A stretch of DNA of 64,000 bases from Mya arenaria (GCF_026914265.1 NC_069136.1:36873406-36937405); one strand, 5' to 3'. Shown: positions 1 to 12,108, numbered from the stretch's first letter. Program-made: numbers and translations. The notes: generated by a model from the sequence alone, not told the origin.

Positions 1-150
1 GAAAAACTGAAAACATTTTTGGTGTCAAATATTAAAACATTTATGTTGTCAAAAATGAAAACATTTATAGTGTCAATTATAAAAAACATTTCAAGTGGCA
101 AATATTAAAATATTCATAGGATCAAATGCTAAATAGAGAGTCAAATATGA
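1..150. repeat. Degenerate short tandem repeat at window edge
   Basis: Units of roughly 27 bp built on AAAACATTTATxGTGTCAAA recur four to five times and then decay. The repeat runs off the left edge, so its full extent is unknown. No coding potential is seen. Confidence 0.5.
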
Positions 151-1109
151 GAATAATTAGTGTTAAATAGTGCCTATGAAAAAAGCTATGGCCTCCAATA
201 TAAAGGTCTTTTTTAATCAAGGTTCTGTCATTGAGATCACAGCAAAGTTTCAGTTCAAAGTAGTAAATTACAGCACACTGTGATTTGTTCTTCAGAGATA
301 TGAGAACCTGGCCATTTAAAATAGTGCTTACCATCTGGGAAAGGGAACACTTGGTCAACATGATTCTGACCACGGAACAGGTTTAAGCCGAAAGACTGAA
401 ACGAGAAGGTAATTCTTCATGAAAGTATGTTTAATCTTATCTGATATATCTTATGAATTATATAATAAGAGGACAACCATTCAATACTGAAACTTAAATT
501 TCTGACGTTTGCATGTTAAGGTTTTGAATAAATACACCAATTTGAATGTGCAATTGCTTGATATAGAATACTGATTGCGTTATTCATAATCACTCATATC
601 ATTTTTCTTTACACCTTCAGTCAAACTATAATTCGCTTAACTAATATTTGTACAATGTTTGCCAGAATTTCCTTTGTTAGTGTCTTTACATCTACACTAC
701 TCCTTCAGAATGGTACCAAAACTTGTAGACCTGTGAGTTAACCATTCAATAATAAACATGTCAATAAATTGCAACTCTGATTACTATAACTGCATGTTAG
801 TTACTGAATGTTGCCCTTGACAACCTGGAACAGAACAGTGACATCACCCTTGAGATTGAAAATGTAAAGCGTTTTCGTACAATTTCAATAACCTGTTTTT
901 GCATTACATTTCTTCATTTTCTCCTTACATTTCTTTATAATGTAAAAGTCGAAAATTTACCTTAGAATCTTCACTGACATTTCTTGAAGGCAACACACTT
1001 AGGCATTCTTTCCTGAAATAGATGAATAATAACACATCAACTATTTTATTTTCTGTATGTCTCATTTAGACAAGCTTTAATGTTTAGTTGGTAATGTATG
1101 TATGCAAGC
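151..1109. other. AT-rich non-coding stretch, nothing recognised
   Basis: I see no exon with splice signals, no recognisable repeat and no RNA gene. Short open frames here have no protein-like composition. Confidence 0.5.
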
Positions 1110-1475
1110 ACTTATTTCCAATGGGGCCATGAAGGGCCAGCACGCGGAAGAGACAGTGGTGGGATACAAGGAAGTTCGGGTGCGATACTGTAGCTCTTTT
1201 TCCAAGAGACCCCTTGGTTCTTTTGTGTGCTCAGTGTAAAGCACCGATACACGAGGTACAACTTTCCTGGGTTAAACCAGTACTGAGCACACCAGTTTTC
1301 CAAGCACTACACATTAAATGCTGAGTGCCAGGCAAGGGAGCTACTTGTACCAACTTTAACATCTTTCGGTATGAAACAACCAGGGATCGAACCTACAACC
1401 ACCCACTCCGTATGCGGTCACCTTAACCACAATGCGGTCACCTTAACCACAAGGCCATGGAGACGGTCAAGCTCT
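1110..1475 (-). mobile_element. tRNA-derived SINE, minus strand
   Basis: Read on the minus strand, the element starts with a tRNA-like head (GGCCTTGTGGTTAAGGTGAC, then a B box GTAGGTTCGATCCC). A body follows with GGCACTCAGCATTTAA and CCAGGAAAGTTGTACC, a segment I associate with bivalve SINEs. A 17-bp block in the head (GCGGTCACCTTAACCAC) is duplicated. Family assignment is from memory and tentative; the tRNA-like head is seen directly. Confidence 0.6.
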
Positions 1476-3030
1476 GTGCAAGTTTTTTCAACCCGGCATT
1501 TGGAACTTTTTTTTGTGTCAGTAGTGAAACTCAAAGGCATGATCAGCATAAAGAGGTAAGTTGAGGAGGAATCCAGTGTGAATGAGCATTTTTAGTTCCA
1601 GCTGCCCAGTTACGGAGTAATTAAGTTAAGAGGACCTTGAAGGTAACCCTGCACCTGATACAGAGCTTTAACCTTTAAGCTCCAAACCACATGCATGGAG
1701 CCCTTCTGTCTAAAACTATTAAATAAAGAAGGTACAAATGTCATTGTCGTTCTTAACTAATATTATGTCACTGAGGAGTACGCCTAAAGGCATTTGTAAA
1801 GGTTACATAAATTCATAAACAGGTCTATAATCACAGAATAAAAACATTAGGTTCTGTTTCAGAACAATCAAATAATGAATGAACAAAACAACAGAATTAT
1901 TTTAATTTCCGTCAGCTATATAATGTTGTGTTTTTTTCCATTGACAAAACGTAAATGTATATCCGAGGTGTTGTTATAAAACCTTGTGGGTTACAAAGAA
2001 TAACGACTTTTAGAGGTCACTAATCATAACGTTCCTTTTCAATGCTTTTCAGAGATAAGATAATGATCCATGAGAGAAAAACTTACCCCTTGAGTAAGAT
2101 GTTTGATTTGTAACCTTTGTTCTTTAAAACGGAAGAAAATCTTGCTGCTGAACGAAACATTTTGTTAAAAATTACAGGTAGTAGTGCCGATGCGGCTTGT
2201 CTCCAATCTGTCAATATGAACAATTGCGTCACGTCACTTCCTGGTTAAGGGGGCATTTCAAAAACTGTGTTTAAAAGAATTAGTCAAAACGTCCGTTTGG
2301 ATTTCGTTTTCGTCTAATCGAAATACTAGACTGGTAGCCTCATTCTATTTTATCATTTCTTACCAATTAAGTAAACTCAGGGTACCAGTCTACTAAATAC
2401 TGCAATAATATCTTAATATTATAAATGGTATGCCTATACCCGTAATGGGTCGAGTATATCGATGAAAATAATAATAATATACAAGTCGGTGAGTAGATCT
2501 CGAATGGTCACGCTAATAAATATATCAACAACATATGTTGAAAATCAAACAGCATCTTTTGTTCAACATAATGACACTTTTGCCTATTTTTTTTCTATGA
2601 CCGTTCAGTATTTGTAACAACAAAGTACGTCGGACCTAAGGGAGTGTCAACATGGCTACGACGGAGCCATATGTTCTGTCGAACAATATTATTAAATGTC
2701 AATAAAAAGCTTCAAATTAATTATTTTAACACATTGATGATGTTTGATATATGCAAATCATTAATAATGAAGTGATATTAAATGAAAACGTTCGAAAATT
2801 GCTACTGTTTCTCTAGAATTTCACCCTACACTCAACAAAATTACTAAACGCACACTAAATGCGTTTTAATGAAATAGCAGGAACTCAAACTTGTTTAATA
2901 CACACATTTACGCATTTTATTGCAAACATGTTTTCATAAAATTTCAATTCATTAGAATAATTAATTCATTTGAAATAACAATGTTAAAGTTAGTCACCCA
3001 TTAAATCGAAAGTCACAAAGTACTGTCCAG
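1476..3030. other. Non-coding stretch, nothing recognised
   Basis: AT-rich sequence without convincing exons or structured repeats. It lies between the SINE and the dead Tc1-like transposase and may include decayed ends of that element, but no terminal inverted repeat could be paired by eye. Confidence 0.45.
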
Positions 3031-3039
3031 GAGAAAGTG

Positions 3040-4035
3040 TTAAGTTTAGTAGCTTTTGTGGCCGCCATTTGCAGCAATTACTTCGTGGAACCTTGACATC
3101 ATTGAAACCACATATCTGTACATGTAGTTCTGTGTGATAATGTCCAGTATCCGACGGATATCAAACCTGAGTTCGTCGGAATGGTGTTATTGGGGGCAAA
3201 GCCCTAACTTTCCACTTTAGCAAGTCTCACACATTTTCTATGGGATTCAGATCTGGGGTTTTGCCGGATAATCTAGAACTTGGCAAGAATGTTGTTTGTT
3301 GCCAGTATATTCTGAGTTACCCGTGCAACATGACAAGGCGCATTGTCTTGCATCACGAAACAACCGCCGAACAAGACAGCGTTATTCAGACAACAGTCTC
3401 TGTTTCGCTCTCCCTTTCGTCGGTAAATGCGGACGCGTCCGTTTGACCCACGGAGCTTCAATCTGGTTTCATCCACAAATATGACACTAGCCCAGTAAGT
3501 TCTAATTAACCGTAGGTTCCGTCTCGCCCATGATAACCATGCTGCTCTATGCCACGTAGTAAGGACAGGAACCTGGACAGGAACCTTTTTGGTCGAATGG
3601 TGCGAATACCGACGGCCCGGAGCCGGTTGCGGGCGATCTGTGGCTAATTGGCCTGTTGTGTGTGCCAACAGTCCGCCTTGACGTTGACGTAGCGAGGAAT
3701 AGAGCCATAAATATATCTTGTTGACTAGCTGTTACTCTGCGTTTGGACCTCCGGAACATGTCAGCAATACATGTAATTCCGGTTCTTCTAAATTTCTCCC
3801 ACAGCTGATGGATACTCGAGTGTCGCCTTTTGAACAGCCGCGCAACATAAAATATATTGGACGGTTATAAATTTATAATGCGTTATTGGTTTTAACAGTT
3901 GAGTTTTAATATTATTTCCCACATTATATCGGAATGTAATTATTAATTTACAAAATTGGTCATACCTGCCGAATCGGGATACCTGCATTATTCATGCCAA
4001 CAGCCCTTGCCCACTCTTCAATGGTCATTCCACCC
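3040..4035 (-). pseudogene. Decayed Tc1/mariner-like transposase
   Basis: Pieces of a Tc1-family DDE transposase occur in order on the minus strand. The N-terminal helix-turn-helix gives MTIEEWARAVGMNNAGIPIR (about 3965-4030), then LFKRRHSSIHQLWEKFRRTG (about 3780-3850). The second part of the DNA-binding domain lies near 3660-3760. The catalytic pieces are VIFVDETRL (about 3480) and QDNAPCHVARV (about 3330), followed by PDLNPIENV (about 3245). Frameshifts separate these blocks. An AT-rich insertion of about 110 bp interrupts the N-terminal domain between the IRQ and ARLFKRR blocks and lacks a usable splice acceptor, so it is not an intron. The element cannot encode active transposase. Terminal repeats were not identified. 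Confidence 0.8.
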
Positions 4036-4199
4036 ATTTTTCCGTTGTTTTTTAGTTGGAAATTCAACATGTATTGCGTAAAAATGATATTTAGCATTAA
4101 CTTCATAATCACCGTGATTCTCGTGCCAAAGAATCGGAAATCGCACCTTTCGTCTCGCATGGTTAACCTCGACACTAAGGTGTGCTTTTCTTTATAAAA

Positions 4200-4866
4200 A
4201 TCGAAAGAGTACTAGGCATAACGATTAAGTCTCAAATTTCAAGTTGAATTTGTTAATTCCTTTTTTATGTTTTTTTTTTTTTTTTTTTTTTTGGTGCCTG
4301 TACTATGTTGTCACAAAAAGAGTTCTAGTTATTTATAGGCTGAATATATTATTTTATTTCAGTCCTATTTAATTATATTACCTTTGCAATACGTAGCGTT
4401 TTTAGGTATTTGTGGAGGAAATAATGTATTTTTGTTAATGTGGTAAATTTCGTGCATGATTGTGTATGTATGCTAGGCATACATTGTTGCAATAATCGGC
4501 CAAGGTAGTTCTAATCCTTACACAATTCCGGAAGCTCTTCTTTGGACAGATTCCATGCTTCTCTTCTTACAAAGTCTTTCTTAAATCAAGGCGACCGAAC
4601 GGTTGATGGATATTTTAATCACTGCCTCTAGAATTAGGGACATTTCCATATCTATGGAATGGAAATTCTTCAGTTTGCTGCTTAGGCTTCGATTGGCTTA
4701 CTCAATATTTCGTTTATTTGCTTTATTTTGTAAAATCTGGGAGTAGGATTAATGGTTAATTTGTAATTGGTCCCAGATGAAATTTTAGCATATTTCAGTA
4801 AATGCAAACGAGTGCTCATTTTACATACGTTTGAGGCTCTCCCTCGTTACGGACACTGAATTCAAT
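4200..4866. promoter_or_regulatory. Upstream region of MED11
   Basis: Contains a T23 run (4270-4292) and otherwise AT-rich sequence up to the MED11 start codon. No TATA box is obvious next to the start. The sequence just before the ATG is less AT-rich, with CTCCCTCGTTACGGACACTG, as in a housekeeping-type promoter. Transcription start is not defined by the sequence. Confidence 0.3.
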
Positions 4867-4948
4867 ATGGCTGCCAGTGGACCGGTGGAAAGACTCCAAC
4901 AACTAGAAACCATCGAAAAAGATGTTTCAAATGCAATACTCAGTGCAG
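4867..4948 (+). CDS. MED11: MED11 exon 1
   Basis: Encodes residues 1-27 and the first base of a glycine codon, including the amphipathic N-terminal helix. The donor is GTTTAC, directly after GTGCAG. Confidence 0.88.
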
Positions 4949-7900
4949 GTTTACTTGATAATTATGTTTATTTTAAATTGAATACACTATAAGTCAATTT
5001 ATGACGTAAATTCCATGAGATTAGAGCAAATTTCACCTTGCTTATACATTTTGTGTAAATTTTGCCTCGTGTAATTGGTCCTATCATACAAAAGGTTACA
5101 ATATACTAATTATTTTCCTTATAAATTCCAATGTAAATAATCAAGCTTAAGACTAGAAAAATGCCATTTCTAGAATTCCACGTATATGAAAGACATACAC
5201 TTAAGTTCAGTTAAACTTCAATTGATTTAATCATTAAACAAGTTATGTCTTGTTCCTTCTATAATGAAAAAACACAATTCATTTAGGTTGTTTTCCCAAT
5301 TTGTAGAAATATCTGACTTTATCTAAGTGACGATCATATTTTCCAAACGATATTTCATTTTGGGGTTCCCATCTCAATTCAAAAAATAGAAATGACTCCT
5401 CGAACTCTGCCATAAAAGCACCACACTGATACAACTTGAACATAGTCAGAAATAGTTGTTCATTTCCGTATAAAAACGATGTACTGGCAGTACTGTGATC
5501 ATCGGTGATCTTCAACCGCTTCGGTGAATTAGCTGCACATTGTGGAATTACCCAAATAACTTGGTTAACATTTTACAACATACTGCAAATTGGTGGCAAA
5601 ATTGTAAACTTGAAAAAGTGTCAACAACGCTCAATAACATACCATGCAATTATGGGCCATGAGAATAATTTAACTTGAAACTTGAAGATATAAACAATGA
5701 AGTTTCTACATGTAGGCTACACTTCTAAAGAGCTTGAACAGCCTGTGAAAAACAAATAAAGATGGCAGTGGCACTGTCCAAAGTACAAGAGATTCAAATG
5801 GTTAAAAGTTAATTTTTTCTGTGACAAAGTATGCCAAAATTCGTCCCCATTCACAATTCCGAAAAGTATACTTTTTTTCACAAATATTGGACTCAAAATT
5901 TATAGTCCTTAAAATATCAACACGTAACATGTTAAATTAAAACAGATGCAGTCTATCTTTTCTTGAAGTTATTCAAGTCAATGACATTAAAGGGAGTTTT
6001 GCTTTGTTTGTAATATATGTTCATAAATTAACAATTTTAGGTATTATGTTGCTATTTTCACAATTCTTACATTGTCAGCAAACACGGTACTTTCTTCCGT
6101 TACACTTCATACATACCTCTGGACTATAGACTGACAATATCTCAGTTTAATGAATATGCATGAGGCAGGAGAGACAACTCGTCTTCCAATGAATTGAAAT
6201 GTTACACTCAAATTTTGTTCAATAACTGTACAAAGTCAGTAGCTACCGTGGCCGTGTGGTCTTGACTACTGCCAAATATTATTGTACTGAGCAGGCAGAC
6301 CTGGTTAAACTCTGGCAATCGCCAGAATACTTTTCAACCATAAACATCTGTTACTTTGCCGATCCAATGAAACTGCCTCATTAATTATTCATGATTACAA
6401 GATTTTCATAGCCAAATTGCCTACGGTACATAACGAAGCATAGCATAGTGTGTATCAGCAGTATCTGATGATGAATTCTAAGGGCCTTGGCCCAATTCAC
6501 AGGTGGGAAAAACTCTAAATGACACTGTATGATGAAATATTAAATTATTATTCAATATCATGTTTGGTTAACTTTCAGGTAAAGCCCTCGAGGAGCTATC
6601 TAAGGAAAAGCCGCAGATGAAGATGATAGAAAACCACACCACTGGCTTTATGAAAACTCTTGAAGGTGTTGAAGTAGGCTTGATGAAACAGATCAACTAC
6701 CTTACTCAAGTATCGACTGGTAATTGGGCTGAATTTTGATTTTTATTCTGAACGGGCATTGACCTTATAGCAACAGACTTGAGTTCTAAACATTCTGCGG
6801 AGAGAGGCAATATCTTGTACCTCACTCCTCAATCCTTACAATATCATCTTAGAAACATTTTCCTGAAGTTAGATAGCTTTAAAGTGACACTCTAATTCAA
6901 AATCAATACAAACACATTTATAACAAACTGATAAACCTCTACTTACTAAATAATGCATTCATGGTAAATATTAATTACTGATAACAAGATTGTAACCATG
7001 TATTTAATAGCTGAAAACACAAAAATACTAAATGATTTGTGAATGCTAAAATATTTACTGTGGTCTACTATAGTCTCATAAGGTATAATTAACATGTTTT
7101 TTGCGCATATCTTTCAAATTAAACTTGGTATCCATCATAAGATCCATTGTTTTTTTACATGTATTTATCCTTTTTAGAATATTACGCTAAAACAATATTA
7201 TTAATTGCGGAAAATCTGATTTGGGAGTAAGAGTGCATCTTTAACTAAATATTTATCAAGCGTAATCTAATGCATTCCAACTCAGGAAGAATCAAGATAG
7301 AATGTTTATCTTGGGAGACCAGATAATCAAAGCTAGTGGGATAAACTTGTTGATATCCTTCGCAGTGTACCTGTCAGTGTCACGTAATGAAAATATTTGT
7401 GCAGCTTTTTTTATTGAGATTGTTGAAAATATATACATGAATGTAGATCTATACATGTATATAAAATAAAAGGGTTTTGATAAATTAATTATTTATTTTT
7501 TTGTTAGAATTCAGATTTCCAAGACTCAATTTCTAAATTCTTATGTTATGTACCAACAGCTATGGTCTATAGAAGCCTTACTTTATATTCATGACTCATA
7601 GGATGCTAGCCCCAAAACACTATCACTCCTGGAGTCAGACTTCCAATACGAATTTGAAATTGGAAAAATAAACTTCCTTGCTTTCAATTTTGGAAGTTGT
7701 TTTCCCAAACATGGAAAACTCTCAAAAAGTTAAATTTAAATTTTTTTTCTTAGGAAATGACTTCAGATGCTTTGTGGCCCCAGAAATATAACATAAACAC
7801 CACACTTTTATATATATTCTAAACTTCCAAGTACTTTTGATATTTTTATCCAAAATGTTTGAAAGTTCTGTACTTCCAAGCATTCAATTATTGTCCATTA

Positions 7901-8615
7901 AGTTTAGTTCAGTAAACCCTGGGTCCATATTCACAAACATCTCAAGTCTGAGACTTGGGTTCAGAAAACTGAACTCTTAAATGTTTCAAAATATCTATAA
8001 TATAGCTTATTTTGATAAAGATGTTTGCCAGTTTGTAGAACAGATTAATTGTAAGTTTGTAATAGAGAGCAATTTTACCATAGATGTTCTGATGCAGTTC
8101 AGACTCAAGACTTAATTTGACATAACTTCATTTCGTTTTAATTTTTCTTCTTTCAAAGCATTGATGGTGAAATTCGCTGAAATGTATAAATTTTGGAATG
8201 TTTCATTATTATTTACATAATTTTTTGTAAAAGAAATGGATAAATATGATCTAGACTTGGACTTGAGACTGTTTGTATTTTTGACCCCTGGTATTAAAAT
8301 AAATAGTATTTTTGCAACAAAATTAAAAATTACCTTTTTCTGAGTATGAGTCTCAAAGTCAAACTCCAGATGTTCGTGAATTTCAGGCCCTGTTGAGCAT
8401 TTCAATTATTGTCTATTGCAGGTCAACCGCACGAGGGCTCGTGCTATGCTGCTCAGAAGGACTTGTTGATGGGATACCATCGTATGGCTCACGTGCGAAG
8501 TCGCCTTGAAGAGCTCGAGAAAATCAGAACTGACGGGAAACCCAAACTCCTACAACTGGCGAAAAGCTATTCTATGCCACCTATGGCCAAGCCTGGCCAG
8601 CTTCCTGGAAATTGA
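4867..8615 (+). CDS. MED11: Mediator subunit 11 (three exons)
   Basis: The joined exons 4867-4948, 6579-6719 and 8422-8615 encode 138 residues. MED11 belongs to the head module of the Mediator complex, which links transcription factors to RNA polymerase II in the nucleus. The protein matches the family throughout: an N-terminal helix (ERLQQLETIEKDVSNAIL), a central block (ALEELSKEKPQ), then YLTQVSTGQPHEGSCY, nearly the vertebrate signature. Both introns are phase 1, each splitting a glycine codon, with GT-AG ends. The start is the first ATG of exon 1 in a good context (AATATGG). Vertebrate MED11 is about 117 residues; the extra length here is a C-terminal tail ending in PGQLPGN. Intron 2 contains a TTAA-type MITE. 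Confidence 0.93.
5279..5581 (-). other. Unassigned protein-like open frame in MED11 intron 1
   Basis: A minus-strand frame of about 100 codons, open from a TAA upstream to a TGA at 5279. It has a balanced amino-acid composition (for example FKLYQCGAFMAEFEESFLFF and RWEPQNEISFGKYDRHLDKV) unlike the AT-rich noise around it. It has no ATG near its beginning. It could be a fragment of a transposon protein, a retrocopy or a nested exon; I do not recognise the family. Confidence 0.25.
6579..6719 (+). CDS. MED11: MED11 exon 2
   Basis: Begins after the acceptor ACTTTCAG and ends before the donor GTAATT. It encodes the block from KALEELSKEK to YLTQVSTG. It is in phase 1 at both ends, so it could be skipped without a frameshift. 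Confidence 0.9.
6879..7244 (+). mobile_element. TTAA-flanked MITE, family 1 (copy 1)
   Basis: Starts TTAAAGTGACACTC and ends GAGTGCATCTTTAA. The same family is at 33637-34011 (same orientation) and at 40047-40450 and 63037-63411 (reverse). TTAA at both ends fits piggyBac-type target duplication. There is no ORF. It lies in MED11 intron 2. Confidence 0.75.
8422..8615 (+). CDS. MED11: MED11 exon 3
   Basis: Follows the acceptor TCTATTGCAG and encodes QPHEGSCYAAQKDLLMGYHR onward to the TGA at 8613-8615. The tail KPKLLQLAKSYSMPPMAKPG extends past the usual vertebrate end. Confidence 0.92.
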
Positions 8616-8660
8616 GAAACTTTAAATTAATTCACTGATTGGAGTTGTAATTGGTGTTTG

Positions 8661-8666
8661 ATTAAA
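8661..8666 (+). terminator. MED11 polyadenylation signal (ATTAAA)
   Basis: The common variant hexamer ATTAAA lies 46 bp past the MED11 stop and is the only good signal before the next gene begins at 8851. Confidence 0.5.
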
Positions 8667-8850
8667 AACTTTTATTAGTCAGACCACAGATACCTGAAGT
8701 GCTAATAATGAAAATATAGTACATGTACATGGTGAAAGCTAATTGACTATGATTATTGCATGTGAAATATTAAGTATACTTAACTGATTGTAGATCTGTT
8801 TCATTTTCATAATATTTGTTTTTGATACAAATTTAATTGTTAGCCACATA

Positions 8851-9486
8851 ATGGAGTCAGAGATTAGATGTTTCCAACATTGCAAAAGGGACAAAAACAT
8901 TTTGTGCCAGACCATTCCTCTTGTTTGCCCGATTTGTGGACAGGACACATTGAAAACTGAGATGAGAATACCACCATATCTTATAGACTCCCCATTTATT
9001 GACGCCAGTTTCACGCAGTGTTGTGTGGTGATTAAACCAACCGTTGGGATCTTTCTGAAGGATTTTACAAACCAATCAGATCTCCACATTGGGTTGACAA
9101 ACTCAAGAGGTGTTGTGTACGAATATGATGAAAGGGGAGTAACTGTGGGTTGTCAGACTTGGACGGATTGTTTGAGAGTTACTGTTCTTGACATAAATTT
9201 GGAGAATAGCGATTTTGTGAAAAAGTGGGACCAAGACTTAAATTTTGCAGCTCAGGAGTCCTTGTGGACTGCAGGAAAGTATAATGAGACGTCACATAAC
9301 TGCTATGACTTTGTAATGTTGTTTCTGAATAGGCTGGGCTTACAAGCAACACAAAAATGTCTGCAGGACAGACGCAGATTCTGTGAGGAAATGATTGTAC
9401 CAGTGACTGCTCGAGCGGGAAAGTTCATTAGTTTGTACAGGGACATTAAACGAAACAGCTTTGTTCTGCAGGACGTAAATGTTTAA
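8851..9486 (+). CDS. MKRN2OS: MKRN2OS-family protein (DUF4796), single exon
   Basis: An uninterrupted 211-codon gene. The sequence resembles vertebrate MKRN2 opposite-strand protein, a family of unknown function. Cysteines at 7, 11, 19, 26 and 29 (including VCPICG) could form a small metal site. Residues 76-95 (LHIGLTNSRGVVYEYDERGV) and 147-152 (HNCYDF) have the spacing and character of the His and Asn-Cys elements of permuted papain-like proteins (LRAT, DeSI/PPPDE); that is my inference, not established for the family. The first ATG (CATAATGG) is used. The gene lies 235 bp after MED11 on the same strand; a splice-acceptor-like TTAATTGTTAG ends 7 bp before the ATG, so a 5' UTR intron is possible. 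Confidence 0.83.
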   Translation: MESEIRCFQHCKRDKNILCQTIPLVCPICGQDTLKTEMRIPPYLIDSPFIDASFTQCCVVIKPTVGIFLKDFTNQSDLHIGLTNSRGVVYEYDERGVTVGCQTWTDCLRVTVLDINLENSDFVKKWDQDLNFAAQESLWTAGKYNETSHNCYDFVMLFLNRLGLQATQKCLQDRRRFCEEMIVPVTARAGKFISLYRDIKRNSFVLQDVNV

Positions 9487-9588
9487 AAGGATATAATGTC
9501 AGGTGCAAATATGTGTATAAACATTGGTGCAATGATTTGTTGAATACATGTACTACAAATATAGCATGTATTGTCACACACAAGATGT

Positions 9589-9594
9589 AATAAA
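9589..9594 (+). terminator. MKRN2OS polyadenylation signal (AATAAA)
   Basis: Canonical AATAAA about 100 bp past the stop codon. Confidence 0.6.
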
Positions 9595-9659
9595 TGTGTA
9601 AATTAAAGGCTCATGTTTATTATAGGTTTAAGCTTACTGCAGAGTGCATGACAGATTTG

Positions 9660-10290
9660 CAGTTTTTTTATCCCCCACCACAAGAGTGTGGAGTGGATTT
9701 TAGGAATGCACTTTGGCTGTCCAGCTGTCCGTAACATAGTGTCCCGCTATAGCATTGATGGATTACCATATTACATGGTACAAATGTTGTCCTTATTAAG
9801 ATGTGCAGTGACCTTGACCTGGGTCACGGTCAGACGAGACATTTAAAGGTCAGAGTACCCAATCATGCTCTTGACGCACTATAACTTAATAATGCATTGA
9901 TGGATAACCATATTACATGCTACAAATGTTGTCCTCATTGAGACAATGTGCAGTGACCTTGCCCCAGTCCATACCTCAAAGGTCAAGGTCACACAAGACA
10001 TTTAAAGATCATAGTTCACATGCTTGTGTCCGCGCTATAACTTGCTTATGCATTGATGGATTACCGTATTACTTGGTTCAAATATTGTCCTCATTGAGAT
10101 GATGTGCAGTGACCTTGACCCGGGTCCATACCACAAAGGTCGAGGTCACATGAGAAATTTAAAGCTCAGAGTACACACATGCTCGTGTCGGCGCTATAAC
10201 TTAATTATCCATTGATGAATAACCATATTACTTGATACAAATGTTGTCCTCATTGAGACGATGTGCAGTGACCTGGAAAAAGATTAATAT
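9660..10290. repeat. Tandem array, about 150-bp unit, with TGACCTTGACC
   Basis: About four degenerate units, each with GCATTGATGGATTACCxTATT, ACAAATGTTGTCCTCATTGA, GTGCAGTGACCTTGACC and AAAGGTCAAGGTCACA. The left edge TTTTTATCCCCCACC resembles the TTATGCCCCC edge of the other bivalve-type arrays in this window (26313 and 46043). Confidence 0.7.
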
Positions 10291-10373
10291 TTAAGCTATT
10301 ATTCGCTGACGATGTTGCGTTATTCACTACCAGTGCAAAAATGTGTACAATTATAACTAGACACTATATATCT

Positions 10374-11249
10374 TTATTTTACCAGTTTGTTGAATAGAAA
10401 CCAAATAAACAACATTGACATTTCCTAAGTTTTACTTCTGCATAATAAATATTATAAACGTATAATAGCCTTGCTATATAATAACTGCAATTGGTACAAC
10501 AGCTTAACAAAAATAAAAAGGATTGGCCAAATATGGCCGTGAAAACGAACGGACTCCATGATAGGTCATAGTGACACACGCCTGGAAGTCCGAATGGAAA
10601 AGAAGCACGCAAGCCGAGAGAGGCTAGGCTGAGCAGTTGTATTAAATGTATATTCAAAGTGTACTCTATAAATACTATAGTGTCCTATGATATGCCCGTG
10701 CTGGAATAGACTGTTAGGCAAAATGCTACAACCCAGCAACTACGGTCTACGTACAAATTCTCCTTACCAAAAGCAACTGCAAAACCCGCAATATACACGC
10801 AATCTCCTAGCAACGCTACAATGCAACCCACAATTGCCAACAGCCAATGCAACATCCGCAATATATCTCCGCAATCTCATGGCAACGCAACGCAATGCAA
10901 CGCAACAACGCAACCACCGGGACGCCAAGTACTAGGACGTTCCCGGCCTTGAGCAACAGACATGCAACAGACTCCTTAAGAACTTATTATTCCAGCAACG
11001 GGATAATAAACGTTATTTATATCTATATTCATCCTAATTTATTGATTTTAGTTTACAATTCCCAATTTCACATGTATAGCCCTCTTGTTGATACCCATAC
11101 CGAGTGATAACTAGCACCGAGGTGCTCGACCAAGGTAAAAGGTCTCAACAAGCCAAATACATCTAAATCATAAATTATATATGTATGCATTTTTAAATTG
11201 AAATGGATGACAGCCTAGCCAGCTCTCGGCTTGCGATTTTTTTCCCGCC
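10374..11249 (-). repeat. Direct repeat B2 of the YR-type element
   Basis: Matches 12352-13206 in the same orientation from TTATTTTAC to CCCGCC with a few indels, the largest inside a run of CGCAA/TGCAA units (10790-10920). This is the outer left end of the element in plus coordinates. Confidence 0.85.
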
Positions 11250-12108
11250 TTCACGACTGACTAAGTATTCTTAAAATAAAAACATGTGGAACCTTGGAAA
11301 GCGGCACTCATACCTCAAACTTCTATAAATACTACCTCAAATGCAAGCTACCGGTAACAACATTACGCTGGTTAACCATTTAAGCAACAAAGCAGCTATT
11401 GAAACAGAAATAATGAATAAATAATAATTTCAAACAGAAAGCAGTTTCCGATGTCCATGGTTCCATATTTATACATTCTTAAATCACAAACAAAATATAG
11501 GCACATTTACAACATGTGAAGAAAGTACATAATGTCCACAAGTCTGGTACAGTCCAATGTATCTATAACCAAAGTCATTTCCACTAAAGTGAGGTTCGAC
11601 ACTCTGTCATGGCCTCTCTATGGCAACAGTCAAGTGTTCCATACTCAATTCCTATCCGCACGAGTTTCCAGTTATGATAAATCACCATGACTACAAGATA
11701 GTAATTCAGTCTGATGGTGCGAAACAACATGGTCACAATCAATGTTCATATAGCGGTTGCACGTTAAGAAGCGACCCTATATCCCTCGTACTCTTTAATA
11801 TGGCACTCTAGACAGATTCAGATGGCGATTTGTGATCCGTTGCTCCCCGACATGTTTTAGGGTATTCTCTGTTAAAACGAACGCCCCCTGGAGAGACATC
11901 AATCCGCCATAGCATGCATGTGGACCAGACTCAAACCACCGCTGCGATACATACTGTAACATACAAAATACGAAAGCAGCAACACATGGAAGTACATTTC
12001 TAAGCGGCAAAATTTAAACTTAATTACTTTAAAACTTATATAACAGGTAAATTCTAAACAAAGGGTAAATGGGGAAAACAATCCTATGACTGGGTGGGCT
12101 GGGCGGGG
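11250..12108. other. Unique segment X between A2 and B2
   Basis: It sits where gag sits in the neighbouring unit but shares no visible sequence with gag and carries no long ORF. I do not recognise it. It may be a foreign insertion in a B1-A2-B2 block, or the interior of a second, different element with the same ends. Confidence 0.5.

Noticed and set aside
3845..3965. Intron in the Tc1-like transposase
   Set aside because: It begins with GT but has no AG acceptor where the reading frame resumes, so it is better explained as an insertion.
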